Program-made: the position numbers and the translations under genes
In this document: positions 14,341 through 23,136 of the stretch, one piece after another
Position numbering within the stretch: position 1 is the first letter of the stretch
Layout: each line of letters opens with the position of its first letter
Notes under the pieces: generated by a model
Told to the model about the DNA's origin: nothing
The model's database searches: none
What the model saw: only the letters and a program-made list of their open reading frames with translations
Source of the DNA: Vampirovibrio chlorellavorus
GTDB lineage: Bacteria; Cyanobacteriota; Vampirovibrionia; Vampirovibrionales; Vampirovibrionaceae
Direction: 5' to 3'
DNA length: 64,000 nt
Assembly: GCA_003149345.1 (NCBI GenBank)
Contig: QFWI01000011.1
Coordinates: 806,001 to 870,000 of the forward strand

Positions 14341-15777
14341 CTATTTCTGAATCAGGCTTTTCAGGTAGGTGTACTCTTCAATGCCACACAGCACCCCTTC
14401 CCGGCCCAACCCGGAATCCTTAATGCCGCCGTAGGGCAGTAAGTCCAGCCGGGTGGTGGGAATGTCGTTGATCAGTAGCCCACCCACCTCCAGTTGTTGA
14501 TAGGCCCGTTCGATCTGATCGGGCTTGTTGGTGTAAAGCCCCGCCTGCAACCCATAGCGGGACTGATTCACCAGGTTGAGGGCCTCATCAAGGGTGCTGT
14601 AGGTACTCACGGTGGCAATGGGGGCAAACACCTCCTCTGCATTGATGGCCATCTCCGGGGTGGTGCGATCCATCAGGGTGGGGTTCATGGTAAAGGCGTT
14701 AAAGGTATTGCCGCCGTAAATCACGTTGGCCCCTGTCTTCAGGGCGTCTTTAATCAAGGAGCGGGTGCGTTGCACCTGTTGAATACTAATCATGGGGCCG
14801 ATGTCGGTATCCAGTTTGAACGGGTCGCCCACCTTGAGCTGTCGGGTGGCGTTCACCAGCGCGGGCAGTAAGGCCGCTTTGTGGACTTCCTGAATAAAAA
14901 TGCGCTGTACGGAAATGCAGACTTGTCCTGCAAAAGCGAAGGCTCCTTGTGCAATACGCTGGGCTATTTCCTCCACTGGGCTGCTCAGGTCTTCCACAAC
15001 CACGGCGGCGTTGCCGCCCAGTTCCAGGGTGACCGATTTGTTCCCGGCGATGCTGCGCAAATGCCAGCCCACCGCTGCGCTGCCGGTAAAGCTAAGTTTG
15101 GCAAAGGCGCTGGAGCGCACCAGTTTTTCGGCCAGGCTGTTTTGGGCCGGAATGACGCTAATGGCCTCGTACCCGGCTTCAGCGGCCAGGCGCCCTAAAT
15201 ACAATGCCGTCAGTGGGGTTTGGGGGGCTGGTTTAATGGTGATGGAACATCCGGCGGCGATGGCCGGGGCCAGTTTGTGAATCACCAGATTCAGCGGAAA
15301 GTTAAACGGGGTAATTGCCAGTACCGGCCCGATGGGGAACCGGCTGAGTCGCACGGTGCGGCCATCGACCTGCATCAGGGTGCCGGTGGTGCGTTCCACC
15401 TGGGCGGCGTAACCCCGGCAAACTTTCACCGAGCGGGCCACTTCTCGCTGGGAGAGGGTGAGGGGCTTGCCACTTTCCCGGGTGATCAGCAAGGCCAGCG
15501 CCTCTTGATGGGCCTCCAGTCGATCGGCCAAATTGTTTAAAATTTCCGCCCGCTGGCTCACGGTGGTTTTGCGAAAGTTTTGAAATCCTTGTAAGGCCGT
15601 TTTCTCGATCAGCTCCAAATGCAAATCATCGGCGTAATAGGCTTCGCCAACCAGGGTCACCGCATCGCCCGGGTAGTACACCGGATGGGGGCTGCCGCTT
15701 TTGCCAAAACGCTCGCTGCCTTGCAGGATAAAAGGCTGAGCGGCACTGGCCGCTTGGGTTTTTGATGAAAGGGTCAT
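14341..15777 (-). CDS. NAD(P)-dependent aldehyde dehydrogenase
   Basis: A 478-residue ALDH-superfamily enzyme. Cofactor binding is shown by ITPFNFPLNLVIHKLAPA and IKPAPQTPL; the general base is the glutamate in VTLELGGNAAVVV and the catalytic cysteine is in AFAGQVCISVQR. C-terminal signatures are EEVFAPIATVSTY and LPYGGIKDSGLGREG. The overall style (succinate-semialdehyde or non-phosphorylating glyceraldehyde-3-phosphate dehydrogenase-like) does not let me name the substrate. It is the last gene of the minus-strand run that begins at metG, 15 bases after the solute-binding lipoprotein gene, with AGGA eleven bases before the ATG. Confidence 0.9.
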   Translation of the reverse strand: MTLSSKTQAASAAQPFILQGSERFGKSGSPHPVYYPGDAVTLVGEAYYADDLHLELIEKTALQGFQNFRKTTVSQRAEILNNLADRLEAHQEALALLITRESGKPLTLSQREVARSVKVCRGYAAQVERTTGTLMQVDGRTVRLSRFPIGPVLAITPFNFPLNLVIHKLAPAIAAGCSITIKPAPQTPLTALYLGRLAAEAGYEAISVIPAQNSLAEKLVRSSAFAKLSFTGSAAVGWHLRSIAGNKSVTLELGGNAAVVVEDLSSPVEEIAQRIAQGAFAFAGQVCISVQRIFIQEVHKAALLPALVNATRQLKVGDPFKLDTDIGPMISIQQVQRTRSLIKDALKTGANVIYGGNTFNAFTMNPTLMDRTTPEMAINAEEVFAPIATVSTYSTLDEALNLVNQSRYGLQAGLYTNKPDQIERAYQQLEVGGLLINDIPTTRLDLLPYGGIKDSGLGREGVLCGIEEYTYLKSLIQK

Positions 15778-15792
15778 GCACTCACGTTCCTA

Positions 15793-17073
15793 TCAGGAGT
15801 CCAATTCCAGTGTAGCATTGATTTCCGTTTGAGCCTGCCGCAGGGCGTTCTCCGGGGAAATTTTACCCAGTAGAGCCAGTTGCACATAGTGGTTGATGAT
15901 GTCGTTGATGGCGTTTTGGGTGGGTTGGATCTGATAGGCCGCTGTGGCGCTTAGCAGTTGTTGCGCGCTCAGGGCCCGCCCTTGGGCCATTAAGTCCGGT
16001 TGCCGCTGGGGCTGGAAATAGGCATCGTTCAGGGCGGTAGTCACCGACGGCAGAACCGGAGCGGCCTGGGCCAGGGCCAGCTGATTTTGAGCGTTGGTGA
16101 TGAATGCGGCAAAATCCACGGCCTCTTTGGGGTGGGCGCTTTTGATCGGAACCACCAGAACCATCAGGGAAAAATCTTTATACGGGGAAGTCTGCGGAAA
16201 TTGCGGCGCTACGCCGGTTTCTTTGTAAATATTGGGGGCGTTTTCTTTCACGATTTTTAGGAAGTTGGGACCGATGGACAAGGATGCCAGTGTCCCGGCC
16301 TGAAAGCGACCCACTGCCGATTGATGGCTTTCAGTGATTGCTTCCGCGGGCACCCAGCCCTGTTTATACATATCCACGTAGGTGGCCAGAATTTCCATGG
16401 CCTGGGCGGTGGCGAAAATGGCCTGCCCTTTGGCGTTGTACAGCGGGACGCCTTGCTTTTTGAGTTCTTTCAGGAAATTACCGTTTTCGGCGATGACCGG
16501 CATGAGGCCGTATTGGTCGGTTTTTTCATGGACTTGCTGGGCAAAGTCGGAGAGTTCGGCAAAGTTGGTGGGAGGTTGCTCAAAGCCCGCTTTCCGCAAA
16601 AGGGCCTTGTTGTAAATAGTTACGCTGGAAGTGATGTACCAGGGCAGACCAAAGGCCAGTGGTGCCTGGCCCGGTTTGGTGAGTGTGGCCCCTTGCCAAG
16701 CCACTGGCAAATAGGTGGCTTTCACGGACTCCGGTAGGGCGGTGTTCATGTTGGTCAAGGCGTTCCGGTTGGCCAGAATGGCGGAAAAGTCCGGGTTTAA
16801 ATTGACCACATCCGGGGTGTGTCCGCTGAGCATGGCGGTCAGGGTGCGCTTGGGCCCTTCGGAAAAAGGCACGTCCACCCAGTGAATGCGCACGTTGGGA
16901 TGGGCCCGTTCGTACTCCAGAAACATGGGCTCCAGCGTGCTTTTGAAGGTGTCCAGTTGCAGCGTCCAAAATTCCAGGGTGATGCGTTCGGTGGGCTGTG
17001 GTGTTAGTTTGCCGCACCCGCTGAAACTGAATGATAGGCAGAGGGCAGCGGCCAATAAAGAGAGCCGCCTCAT
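15793..17073 (-). CDS. Extracellular solute-binding lipoprotein (ABC family 1, sugar type)
   Basis: A 426-residue protein with a lipoprotein signal (MRRLSLLAAALCLSFSFSGC), cysteine about residue 20. Mature features of family 1 solute-binding proteins are ITLEFWTLQLDTFKSTLEP, PDVVNLNPDFSAILANRN, FGLPWYITSSVTIYNKALL and VDFAAFITNAQNQLALAQ. Members deliver sugars or oligosaccharides to an ABC importer. No permease or ATPase gene is next to it, so either the partner genes are elsewhere or the protein has another role. The ATG overlaps the stop of the DUF3343-like gene (ATGA), showing translational coupling, which is an unusual setting for a transport receptor. Confidence 0.88.
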   Translation of the reverse strand: MRRLSLLAAALCLSFSFSGCGKLTPQPTERITLEFWTLQLDTFKSTLEPMFLEYERAHPNVRIHWVDVPFSEGPKRTLTAMLSGHTPDVVNLNPDFSAILANRNALTNMNTALPESVKATYLPVAWQGATLTKPGQAPLAFGLPWYITSSVTIYNKALLRKAGFEQPPTNFAELSDFAQQVHEKTDQYGLMPVIAENGNFLKELKKQGVPLYNAKGQAIFATAQAMEILATYVDMYKQGWVPAEAITESHQSAVGRFQAGTLASLSIGPNFLKIVKENAPNIYKETGVAPQFPQTSPYKDFSLMVLVVPIKSAHPKEAVDFAAFITNAQNQLALAQAAPVLPSVTTALNDAYFQPQRQPDLMAQGRALSAQQLLSATAAYQIQPTQNAINDIINHYVQLALLGKISPENALRQAQTEINATLELDS

Positions 17074-17294
17074 AACTTAAAATCCTTGAACACCCGCATG
17101 ACCACAAAGCGGGCTTTGGTCAGCTCCATGGGCACACCCTGCTGATCGTTGCCTTCAATGTAAATGGCCACATCGGAGCCGGTTTTATACCCCAACGATT
17201 CCGGGATGGGAATGACCTGGTGCGGAACGTTCCGTTCATTCAGCCACTGGCTGGCGTTTTCCGTGGTAGGGGTGGAGGGCAGGACAATCAGCAT
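17070..17294 (-). CDS. DUF3343-like small protein
   Basis: A 74-residue protein: MLIVLPSTPTTENASQWL then VPHQVIPIPESLGYKTG and DVAIYIEG. The pattern matches DUF3343 (putative Se/S carrier-like), whose members share a beta-alpha-beta start with PST and a P-x-P loop. The cysteine pair usual in the loop (SCG) is replaced by YKTGS, so a sulfur-carrier role is doubtful. It lies 38 bases after tatD and overlaps the lipoprotein gene by four bases. Start is the ATG at 17294 with only a weak ribosome site. Confidence 0.6.
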   Translation of the reverse strand: MLIVLPSTPTTENASQWLNERNVPHQVIPIPESLGYKTGSDVAIYIEGNDQQGVPMELTKARFVVMRVFKDFKL

Positions 17295-17332
17295 TTGGTG
17301 GGGTTCCCAACCGAAGAAACTTTACCCCTTAA

Positions 17333-18139
17333 TCATAACAGACCAAAGACCTTGCGGGCGTTGGCCGTGGTCACAGCAGCCACTTCCTCGTATGAGATCC
17401 CGCGCAATTCGGCGATTTTTTCCGCCACCAGCTTCACCCGAGCCGGTTCGTTGGGTTTGCCCCGAAAGGGCATGGGGCTGAGAAAGGGAGAATCCGTTTC
17501 CACCAGCAGCCATTCCAACGGGATTTCTCGGGCCGCTTGGTGCAGGTTTTCCGCTTTTTTAAAGGTCACGTTTCCGGCAAAACTAATGTAGAAATTTTTC
17601 TCGATCATACGACGGGCAAACTCGGCATCGCCAGAAAAACAGTGCATAATGCCCCGCACTCCGGGCACGTCGTTGATGATTTGATAGACATCCTCATGGG
17701 CTTCCCGATCATGCACGATCACCGGCAAATTGTATTTGCGGCCCAGTTCCAGCAGGCTTTTAAAGCATTTTTTTTGCAAGTCAACCAGCGATTGATCCCA
17801 GTAGTAATCCAGCCCGGTTTCCCCCACTGCCACCACTTTGGGATGACTCAGCAGGGTTTCGATTTCGGCCAGCCAGCCCGGCTGATCCACAATGTCGGCC
17901 ACATCGGTGGGGTGGACGGCCACGGCGGCGTACACGTTCTCAAAGCGTTCGGCCATAGCCATCACTTCGGGAAATTTGGCCGGGGTCACGCTGGGATTGA
18001 CCAGAAATTCAACACCAGCCGCTTGGGCCCGTGCCAGCACTTTTACCGGGTCGGTACCCGTCACGCCATCCGGGTGATCTGCTTGCCGGTGAATGTAATC
18101 CAGGTGGCAGTGGGTGTCAATCAGGGTGGGCACGCTCAT
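17333..18139 (-). CDS. tatD: TatD-family metal-dependent DNase/hydrolase
   Basis: A 268-residue amidohydrolase-fold TIM barrel. Metal ligands are visible in LIDTHCHLDY, AVAVHPTD, AVGETGLDYYW, LPVIVHDREAHEDV, GIMHCFSGD and LVETDSPFL. TatD proteins have 3'-5' exonuclease activity on DNA and are linked to repair and oxidative stress; tatD often follows metG in bacteria, as here. I use the ATG at 18139, with GGAG eight bases upstream, instead of an adjacent TTG. It follows the zinc-ribbon gene by 11 bases. Confidence 0.93.
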   Translation of the reverse strand: MSVPTLIDTHCHLDYIHRQADHPDGVTGTDPVKVLARAQAAGVEFLVNPSVTPAKFPEVMAMAERFENVYAAVAVHPTDVADIVDQPGWLAEIETLLSHPKVVAVGETGLDYYWDQSLVDLQKKCFKSLLELGRKYNLPVIVHDREAHEDVYQIINDVPGVRGIMHCFSGDAEFARRMIEKNFYISFAGNVTFKKAENLHQAAREIPLEWLLVETDSPFLSPMPFRGKPNEPARVKLVAEKIAELRGISYEEVAAVTTANARKVFGLL

Positions 18140-18150
18140 CAAAGCCGCTC

Positions 18151-18660
18151 CTAGACCAGCCGCAGGTCAGGGAAATGGTTGTCCTTGTACCACTTGGCGC
18201 TTTTGTATTCCGCCGGAATTTTGTCGTAGTGGTTCATGGGATCGTGGCCCAGCGCCCGCAGCTTTTGCAGCCACAGTTCCCGCTTGGATTGGGGCAGGGC
18301 GTTCCCGCACCACGGGCAACAGTCGATTTTCCAGTAGGACGTCCCTCCATCCCGAATGGGGATGCCGTACTCGTCATACTGATCTACGTACACAATCAGG
18401 CTGCTGGGGCATTCCCAGGCATCCTGATGCGAGGCGCAGCGATAGTTGGCGTGATAGGCCATATGAATGCAGGGATAGGCGCTGGCGTCGATTTTCCAGT
18501 CCTTGACCTGTTCGGTCTGAAACCAGTCCCGGCAGGCGTGGCAATCCTGCATATGATCCGAGTAGGAGGCGTATTCCGGGGTTTCAATGTCCTTCCAGTG
18601 AATGACATTGGCCGCGCCGTCAAATTTGTTGTAAGAGCGTTTGAATTGTTCGCAGTTCAT
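18151..18660 (-). CDS. Cysteine-rich zinc-ribbon protein (DUF6980-like)
   Basis: A 169-residue cytoplasmic protein rich in cysteine and aromatic residues. It carries paired cysteines in MQDCHACRDW, single ones in YRCASHQDAWECPS, and a zinc ribbon half DCCPWCGNALPQSKRELW near residues 120-138. The tail (LGHDP, IPAEYKSAKWYKD) fits the DUF6980 pattern as I recall it. Function unknown. It lies nine bases after metG and eleven before tatD, so it belongs to the same transcript. Confidence 0.65.
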   Translation of the reverse strand: MNCEQFKRSYNKFDGAANVIHWKDIETPEYASYSDHMQDCHACRDWFQTEQVKDWKIDASAYPCIHMAYHANYRCASHQDAWECPSSLIVYVDQYDEYGIPIRDGGTSYWKIDCCPWCGNALPQSKRELWLQKLRALGHDPMNHYDKIPAEYKSAKWYKDNHFPDLRLV

Positions 18661-18669
18661 TGGTATTCG

Positions 18670-20232
18670 TTATTTCTTCTTGCTTGTCCCGGCCAGTTCG
18701 CTGTCCAGACGGGGGAGAATGGGGCCTTGCAGGTTGATGCGTTGTCCCACCGGAATGTGGGCGTGGGTGATATCCTCCCAGCGGGGGCACAATTCGCTGA
18801 GTTTGGCCTGATAGCCCAGTTGCGACCACATTTCATCGCTGAGGGTGGGAGTAATGGGGCTGAGCAAAATGGCCACCTGACGCAGGGTTTCCAGCACCGT
18901 GTACATGAGATCGGCCAGTTCGGTCAGCTTGCCTTCTTTAAATAAAGTCCAGGGCTCCTGATCATTGATCTGCTTGTTGGCCCAGTCGACCAATTGCAGG
19001 ATGAGATCCGCCGCTTTCTGGAATTCAAAGGCCGCATAAGCCGCTTGCACTTCGGCCACGCCTTCGGTATGCAGCAGGCCCGGCTTGGCGTGCTGGGACT
19101 GGGGGACCTGACCCTCGAAATACTTGTTGGTCATATTCAGGGTGCGGTTGAGCAAGTTGCCCAGGTTGTTGGCTAAATCGGCATTGACCTTGAGCTTGAA
19201 ATCCTCTTCCGTAAAGCTGCCGTCCTGCCCAAAGGTGGCCACCGTCATCAGGTAGTAGCGGATGGGGTCGGGGTTGGGCAGATCAAACCGTTCCTGCAGG
19301 GTGAAGGGGGACACCACGTTGCCCACGCTCTTGGAGATTTTGGCCTCGTTGATATTGATAAACCCATGGGCAAAAATCTGTTTAGGCAATGGGATTTCAG
19401 CGGAGAGTAGCATGGCGGGCCAGTAAATGGCGTGGAACCGCAGAATGTCCTTGCCAATCATATGCACATCGGCAGGCCAAAACTGGTTGAACAGGGCCTC
19501 GTCTTTGCCGTAGCCAATGCCGGTGATGTAGTTGCTGAGGGCGTCAATCCAGACGTAGATGACCTGATCGGCGTCATCTGGTACCGGGATGCCCCAGCTG
19601 ACCGAGTTTTTATGCCGGGACACGCTGATATCTTCCAGTTCTTCCAGCATTTGCGACACTTCCGCCGCCCGGAACTCCGGCAACACAAACTGGGGATTGC
19701 TTTGCATGTGGGCTTGCAGAGCGGCTTTGTACTTGCTGAGCTTGAAGAAGTAGTTTTCTTCCTGCACGATTTCCGGCTTGCGTTGGTGGTTGGGGCATTC
19801 ACCCGCCTCGTTCAAATCCCGCTCGGTGACGAATTTTTCGCAGCCCGCACAGTACAAGCCCTGATAGGCCCGTTTTTCGATATCGCCTTTGGCCGCCATT
19901 TTGCGCCACAGTTGTTCCACCACGGCGTAATGGTCCGCGTCGGTGGTGCGAATGAAGCGATCGTAGTTCAGGTTGAGATAGGCCCAGGCCTTTTTGAACG
20001 CTTCCACCAGTTCATCGGCGTGTTGTTGGGGGGTAATGCCCCGGCTGGCCGCCGTTTTTTCCACCTTGGTGCCGTGCTCATCGGTGCCGGTCAGGAAAAA
20101 CACCTCTTTGCCCAGTAGCTTCTGGAAGCGGACCATAACATCCGTGGCGATTTTTTCGTAGGCGTGGCCCAGGTGGGGCGCCGCGTTGACGTAGTCGATG
20201 GCGGTGGTGATGTAGTAGGTGTTTTGGCTCAT
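18670..20232 (-). CDS. metG: Methionyl-tRNA synthetase
   Basis: A 520-residue class I synthetase. The HIGH motif appears as APHLGHAYEK, the zinc-knuckle region as YCAGCEKFVTE with a second element ECPNHQ, and the KMSKS loop as AKISKSVGNVV. The anticodon-binding helical domain follows (LNRTLNMTNKYF, WTLFKEGK). The C-terminal tRNA-binding OB domain seen in many MetG proteins is absent, so it is the short monomeric form. It charges tRNA-Met, and the window also has genes that recycle methionine (mtnBDC). It opens a minus-strand operon with the zinc-ribbon gene, tatD and others. The ribosome site is GGAAAG. Confidence 0.97.
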   Translation of the reverse strand: MSQNTYYITTAIDYVNAAPHLGHAYEKIATDVMVRFQKLLGKEVFFLTGTDEHGTKVEKTAASRGITPQQHADELVEAFKKAWAYLNLNYDRFIRTTDADHYAVVEQLWRKMAAKGDIEKRAYQGLYCAGCEKFVTERDLNEAGECPNHQRKPEIVQEENYFFKLSKYKAALQAHMQSNPQFVLPEFRAAEVSQMLEELEDISVSRHKNSVSWGIPVPDDADQVIYVWIDALSNYITGIGYGKDEALFNQFWPADVHMIGKDILRFHAIYWPAMLLSAEIPLPKQIFAHGFININEAKISKSVGNVVSPFTLQERFDLPNPDPIRYYLMTVATFGQDGSFTEEDFKLKVNADLANNLGNLLNRTLNMTNKYFEGQVPQSQHAKPGLLHTEGVAEVQAAYAAFEFQKAADLILQLVDWANKQINDQEPWTLFKEGKLTELADLMYTVLETLRQVAILLSPITPTLSDEMWSQLGYQAKLSELCPRWEDITHAHIPVGQRINLQGPILPRLDSELAGTSKKK

Positions 20233-20344
20233 GGGCGGGGGCTTTCCTGTGGATGCACGTTTAGAGAGTGTCTTTTTCTATTCTCCCAGACGAGCGGCCT
20301 TGTAGCAAATAAACGTCTACCAGATTTTGGGTAAAACGTTTTTT

Positions 20345-20995
20345 TTAGTCACCGCTCAAAGTGCGAGCGGTCATTTCCATAAAATAACGCAGGGGATGTT
20401 CGGGGTCGGTGAATGCGAACACCTCCATTTTGAAGGCTCTAAAGTTTTCGATGGGCCAAGGTAAATGGACTTCCACTTGGTGGTTTGATCGCATTTTGGT
20501 GCAATGAGCCAATAGGCCGCTGGGGCAGATCAGGATGAGGGTGGATGATTGCATCCACAGGAACTGTTCAGTTTTTATTTCCACTTCGTGAATGGTGTGC
20601 CACGGCACAACCTGCTCCCGAGTCGGCATTTTGGCTTTTCCCCAGTATCTGAAAAGGCTAATTTTGAGCCCCTCGGCCAGGACTTGCACCTCAGGGATCA
20701 GACTTCGCAGCCCGCCTTTTAAGGCTCTCGTAATTGCGTATAGTCCCATCATGAACCCTAACATTAGCGAGCATGGTAAGGAGATGGCGATACATTGGAC
20801 GGGAGTGTCATGGCCGCATATCTTTTGAGGCGGAAGCAATAACAATAAGAAATTAAAAAACAAAAATACAAACAGTGATGCGTAAAGTCCAATTTGAGTA
20901 GCGGTCATAAACACTTCTTCCCAAATGGCAGAAGTAGGTTTTCTGTAGACCATCTGCTCTATTGGGGGAGGCTGAAGTAGGATTGGGCCACTCAT
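20345..20995 (-). CDS. Hypothetical membrane protein
   Basis: A 216-residue protein starting at the ATG at 20995 just past the mtaB stop. Two hydrophobic segments (QIGLYASLFVFLFFNFLLLL, about 35-54, and ISLPCSLMLGFMMGLYAIT, about 70-88) are followed by a soluble domain of about 120 residues (VVPWHTIHEVEIKT, LILICPSGLLAHC). The helix-helix-beta layout recalls bacterial PH-like membrane proteins, where the region after the helices sets a local scaffold, but this is only a resemblance. No family is recognised. It ends about 110 bases before metG. Confidence 0.6.
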   Translation of the reverse strand: MSGPILLQPPPIEQMVYRKPTSAIWEEVFMTATQIGLYASLFVFLFFNFLLLLLPPQKICGHDTPVQCIAISLPCSLMLGFMMGLYAITRALKGGLRSLIPEVQVLAEGLKISLFRYWGKAKMPTREQVVPWHTIHEVEIKTEQFLWMQSSTLILICPSGLLAHCTKMRSNHQVEVHLPWPIENFRAFKMEVFAFTDPEHPLRYFMEMTARTLSGD

Positions 20996-21002
20996 GTTTG
21001 CT

Positions 21003-22403
21003 TTAAGCCAACACAGCCAAGGCTTTGACTTGAACGGCATCCACGCTCACGGCCATCACTTCGGCGGTGATCCAGTCGTTGGCTTGCAGGGACTGCCCAT
21101 TGGGGTCGATATGCACTTTCAGGTAATTCTCGCTCATACCCTTGAGGGCTTCGCCGGGCTCGTTCTCTTCCACAATCACATTCAGCATCTGCCCCAAAAA
21201 GCCTTGGCGGTAGGCCAGCGTTTTCTGATCGGATAAGGCTCGCAGTCGCTGGGCTCGGGCCTTCTTCTCCCGCTCCGGCACCTGATCCGGGAAAGTGGCC
21301 GCTGGTGTTCCTTTGCGTTTGGAGTAGCTGAACACGTGGAAGTAGTTCATATACGTGTTTTTTAGTGTCTGATAAGTGGCCTCAAAGCGCTCTGCCGTCT
21401 CCCCGGGAAAGCCCACAATGATGTCAGACCCCACCGAGGCCTGTGGGATTTTCTGGGCAATGGACTGGCAAACCCGCTCCATATCGGCCACATGATGCCG
21501 ACGGCCCATCCGTTTCAGCACATAATCCTCTGCGCTTTGAGCGGACAGGTGAAAGTGTGGGCAAATTTTTCCCTGAGAATCCCGCACCACGTCAATCAGC
21601 TTTTCGCTCACTTCCATAGGATCCAGCGAGGTCAGTCGCAGGCGGAATTGCCCCGGTAATTGAATCAGCTCAGTCAATAGGTCAGCCAAGTCGGCCCCGT
21701 CATGCTCATACTGCCCGATATTAATGCCGGTCAGCATGATTTCCTTGAAGCCTTCATCCAGCATGCGCTGGAGTTGCGTCTTGATATCGTCCACGGGGAG
21801 GCTGCGGCTCAGCCCTCGGGCCTCCCAGATGATGCAGTAGGTGCATTTGTAATCGCAACCATCCTGAATCTTCAGGCTGCCACGGGTGCGATCGATGGCC
21901 GCCGAGGAAGCCCCTTCCATAATACGGCTTTTATCAATCTCTGACACTTGCACCAGCGGGCGATCCGAGACCGGGGCGCTTTCCACAATGCGTACCAGTT
22001 GGTCTTTAAAGTTATTGCCGATCACAAAGCTGATGCCCTCCAGGGCGGCCAGCTCATCCGGGGCCACCTGGGCAAAACAGCCGGTGGCGGCAATGCGGGC
22101 CTTGGGGTTGGAAAGCCGGGCCCGGCGAATGATGCGCTTGGATTCCTGATCGCTGCGCTCGGTCACCGTACAGGTATTGACCACATACACGTCTGCGGCC
22201 TCGTCAAAGGGTACAATGCGCCAGCCCTGATCCTGAAACTGGTGAGCCAGGGTCGAGGTTTCCAGTTGGTTGGCCTTGCAGCCCAGAGTATAAAAGGCCA
22301 CGGAGCGTTGTATTGTGGATTGCTGCGTTTCTGGTTGTTGGCTATCCAGTTGGCCTGGGGCACAAACAGGGTCTTGAGGGGCGTGTGGGGCAGTGGGGGG
22401 CAT
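21003..22403 (-). CDS. mtaB: tRNA (N6-threonylcarbamoyladenosine(37)-C2)-methylthiotransferase MtaB
   Basis: A 466-residue MiaB-family radical SAM enzyme. The N-terminal domain has the three cysteines of the auxiliary cluster in YTLGCKANQLE, VVNTCTVTERS and ATGCFAQVAP; the radical SAM CxxxCxxC is in GCDYKCTYCIIWEARG. The TRAM-like C-terminal part ends the protein. The LGCKAN start separates MtaB from MiaB and RimO. It converts t6A37 to ms2t6A37 in tRNAs reading ANN codons. The start is uncertain: the family usually begins right at VAFYTLGCK, so up to 40 residues at the front may be non-native. A perfect ribosome site upstream serves an ATG at 22447 in a different frame (see findings). Confidence 0.9.
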   Translation of the reverse strand: MPPTAPHAPQDPVCAPGQLDSQQPETQQSTIQRSVAFYTLGCKANQLETSTLAHQFQDQGWRIVPFDEAADVYVVNTCTVTERSDQESKRIIRRARLSNPKARIAATGCFAQVAPDELAALEGISFVIGNNFKDQLVRIVESAPVSDRPLVQVSEIDKSRIMEGASSAAIDRTRGSLKIQDGCDYKCTYCIIWEARGLSRSLPVDDIKTQLQRMLDEGFKEIMLTGINIGQYEHDGADLADLLTELIQLPGQFRLRLTSLDPMEVSEKLIDVVRDSQGKICPHFHLSAQSAEDYVLKRMGRRHHVADMERVCQSIAQKIPQASVGSDIIVGFPGETAERFEATYQTLKNTYMNYFHVFSYSKRKGTPAATFPDQVPEREKKARAQRLRALSDQKTLAYRQGFLGQMLNVIVEENEPGEALKGMSENYLKVHIDPNGQSLQANDWITAEVMAVSVDAVQVKALAVLA

Positions 22404-22447
22404 GGCCAAGGGGCCTCAATCAAAAGTGGGGGTGGTGACGTCAACAT

Positions 22448-22922
22448 AGTATTGTCCCTCCGGCACCGGGAATGATCAATCCAAGGGCATTAATATGAAA
22501 CATTGTTAATAATTTGTGAATCATTCGTGAATCGACTGGCGGGTGTCTGGGGCCACGATAGACGTAAATTGTATTGCGTTCTGTAATATCACCCTCTGGA
22601 GGGATACCCAAATGGCCTAAATTTTTAAAAAATAGACTAATCTGTAACTTCAGCGAAACAGTAAATCCCCCGATTTACAGGGTTAAGGTTACCTGGACGG
22701 CTGCCTCTGTATGTTCTAGCACGCAAAGCACTCTTACGACTGGCTACCAGTGGTATATGTTTTCACACATACTATCGGTGTAAATGGTATGTAACATACT
22801 GTCAGTTCACAGCAATCAGCGCCTCTTTTTTGTTTTTATTTATTCAGCGTAATACTTTCCCTTCTTGCAGATACGAGAGATTGAGATTGTAAAAAACTGG
22901 ATTTACAGATGGAGGAGTACCA
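22448..22922. promoter_or_regulatory. Regulatory gap with palindromes ahead of the first ribbon-helix-helix gene
   Basis: A gene-poor AT-rich stretch of about 475 bases. It holds a strong ribosome site with a three-codon frame (ATG GCC TAA at 22612-22620), a hairpin GTAAATC-CCCC-GATTTAC (22661-22678), a spaced palindrome TATGT-N6-ACATA (22756-22771), a perfect palindrome GTATGTAACATAC (22787-22799), and a plausible promoter TTGCAG, 17 bases, TGTAAA (22865-22893) for the gene at 22923. Repeated TATGT/ACATA half-sites suit operators of ribbon-helix-helix proteins. Confidence 0.5.
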
Positions 22923-23090
22923 ATGGCCAAAGTTTTGATTTCAATGCGTGAGGACTTTCTGGACAAGATTGACGAAATTGCCGACTCTGAGCAGCGCACC
23001 CGTAGTGAGTTAATTCGTCAGGCCCTGCGCGTTTATATGCGTCGTCGGGCTCCTGGAAACCCTTTAATGGACTCCATTTTACTGGAGTAA
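22923..23090 (+). CDS. Ribbon-helix-helix (CopG-type) DNA-binding protein, paralogue 1
   Basis: A 55-residue protein: strand AKVLISMREDFLDKIDEIA, then helix-turn-helix EQRTRSELIRQALRVYMRR. This is the ribbon-helix-helix fold, which dimerises and places its beta-ribbon in the DNA major groove. GGAGG precedes the ATG at seven bases. The palindromes upstream (22756-22799) are probable autoregulatory sites. No toxin gene follows; instead a second paralogue lies 46 bases downstream, and a third at 53428. It is therefore a transcription regulator rather than an obvious antitoxin. Too short for usual gene finders, but the fold and ribosome site are clear. Confidence 0.85.
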   Translation: MAKVLISMREDFLDKIDEIADSEQRTRSELIRQALRVYMRRRAPGNPLMDSILLE

Positions 23091-23136
23091 CCCCTGAATA
23101 TACCCTTCCTTGTGAACGAAAGGAGCTCATTCCACA

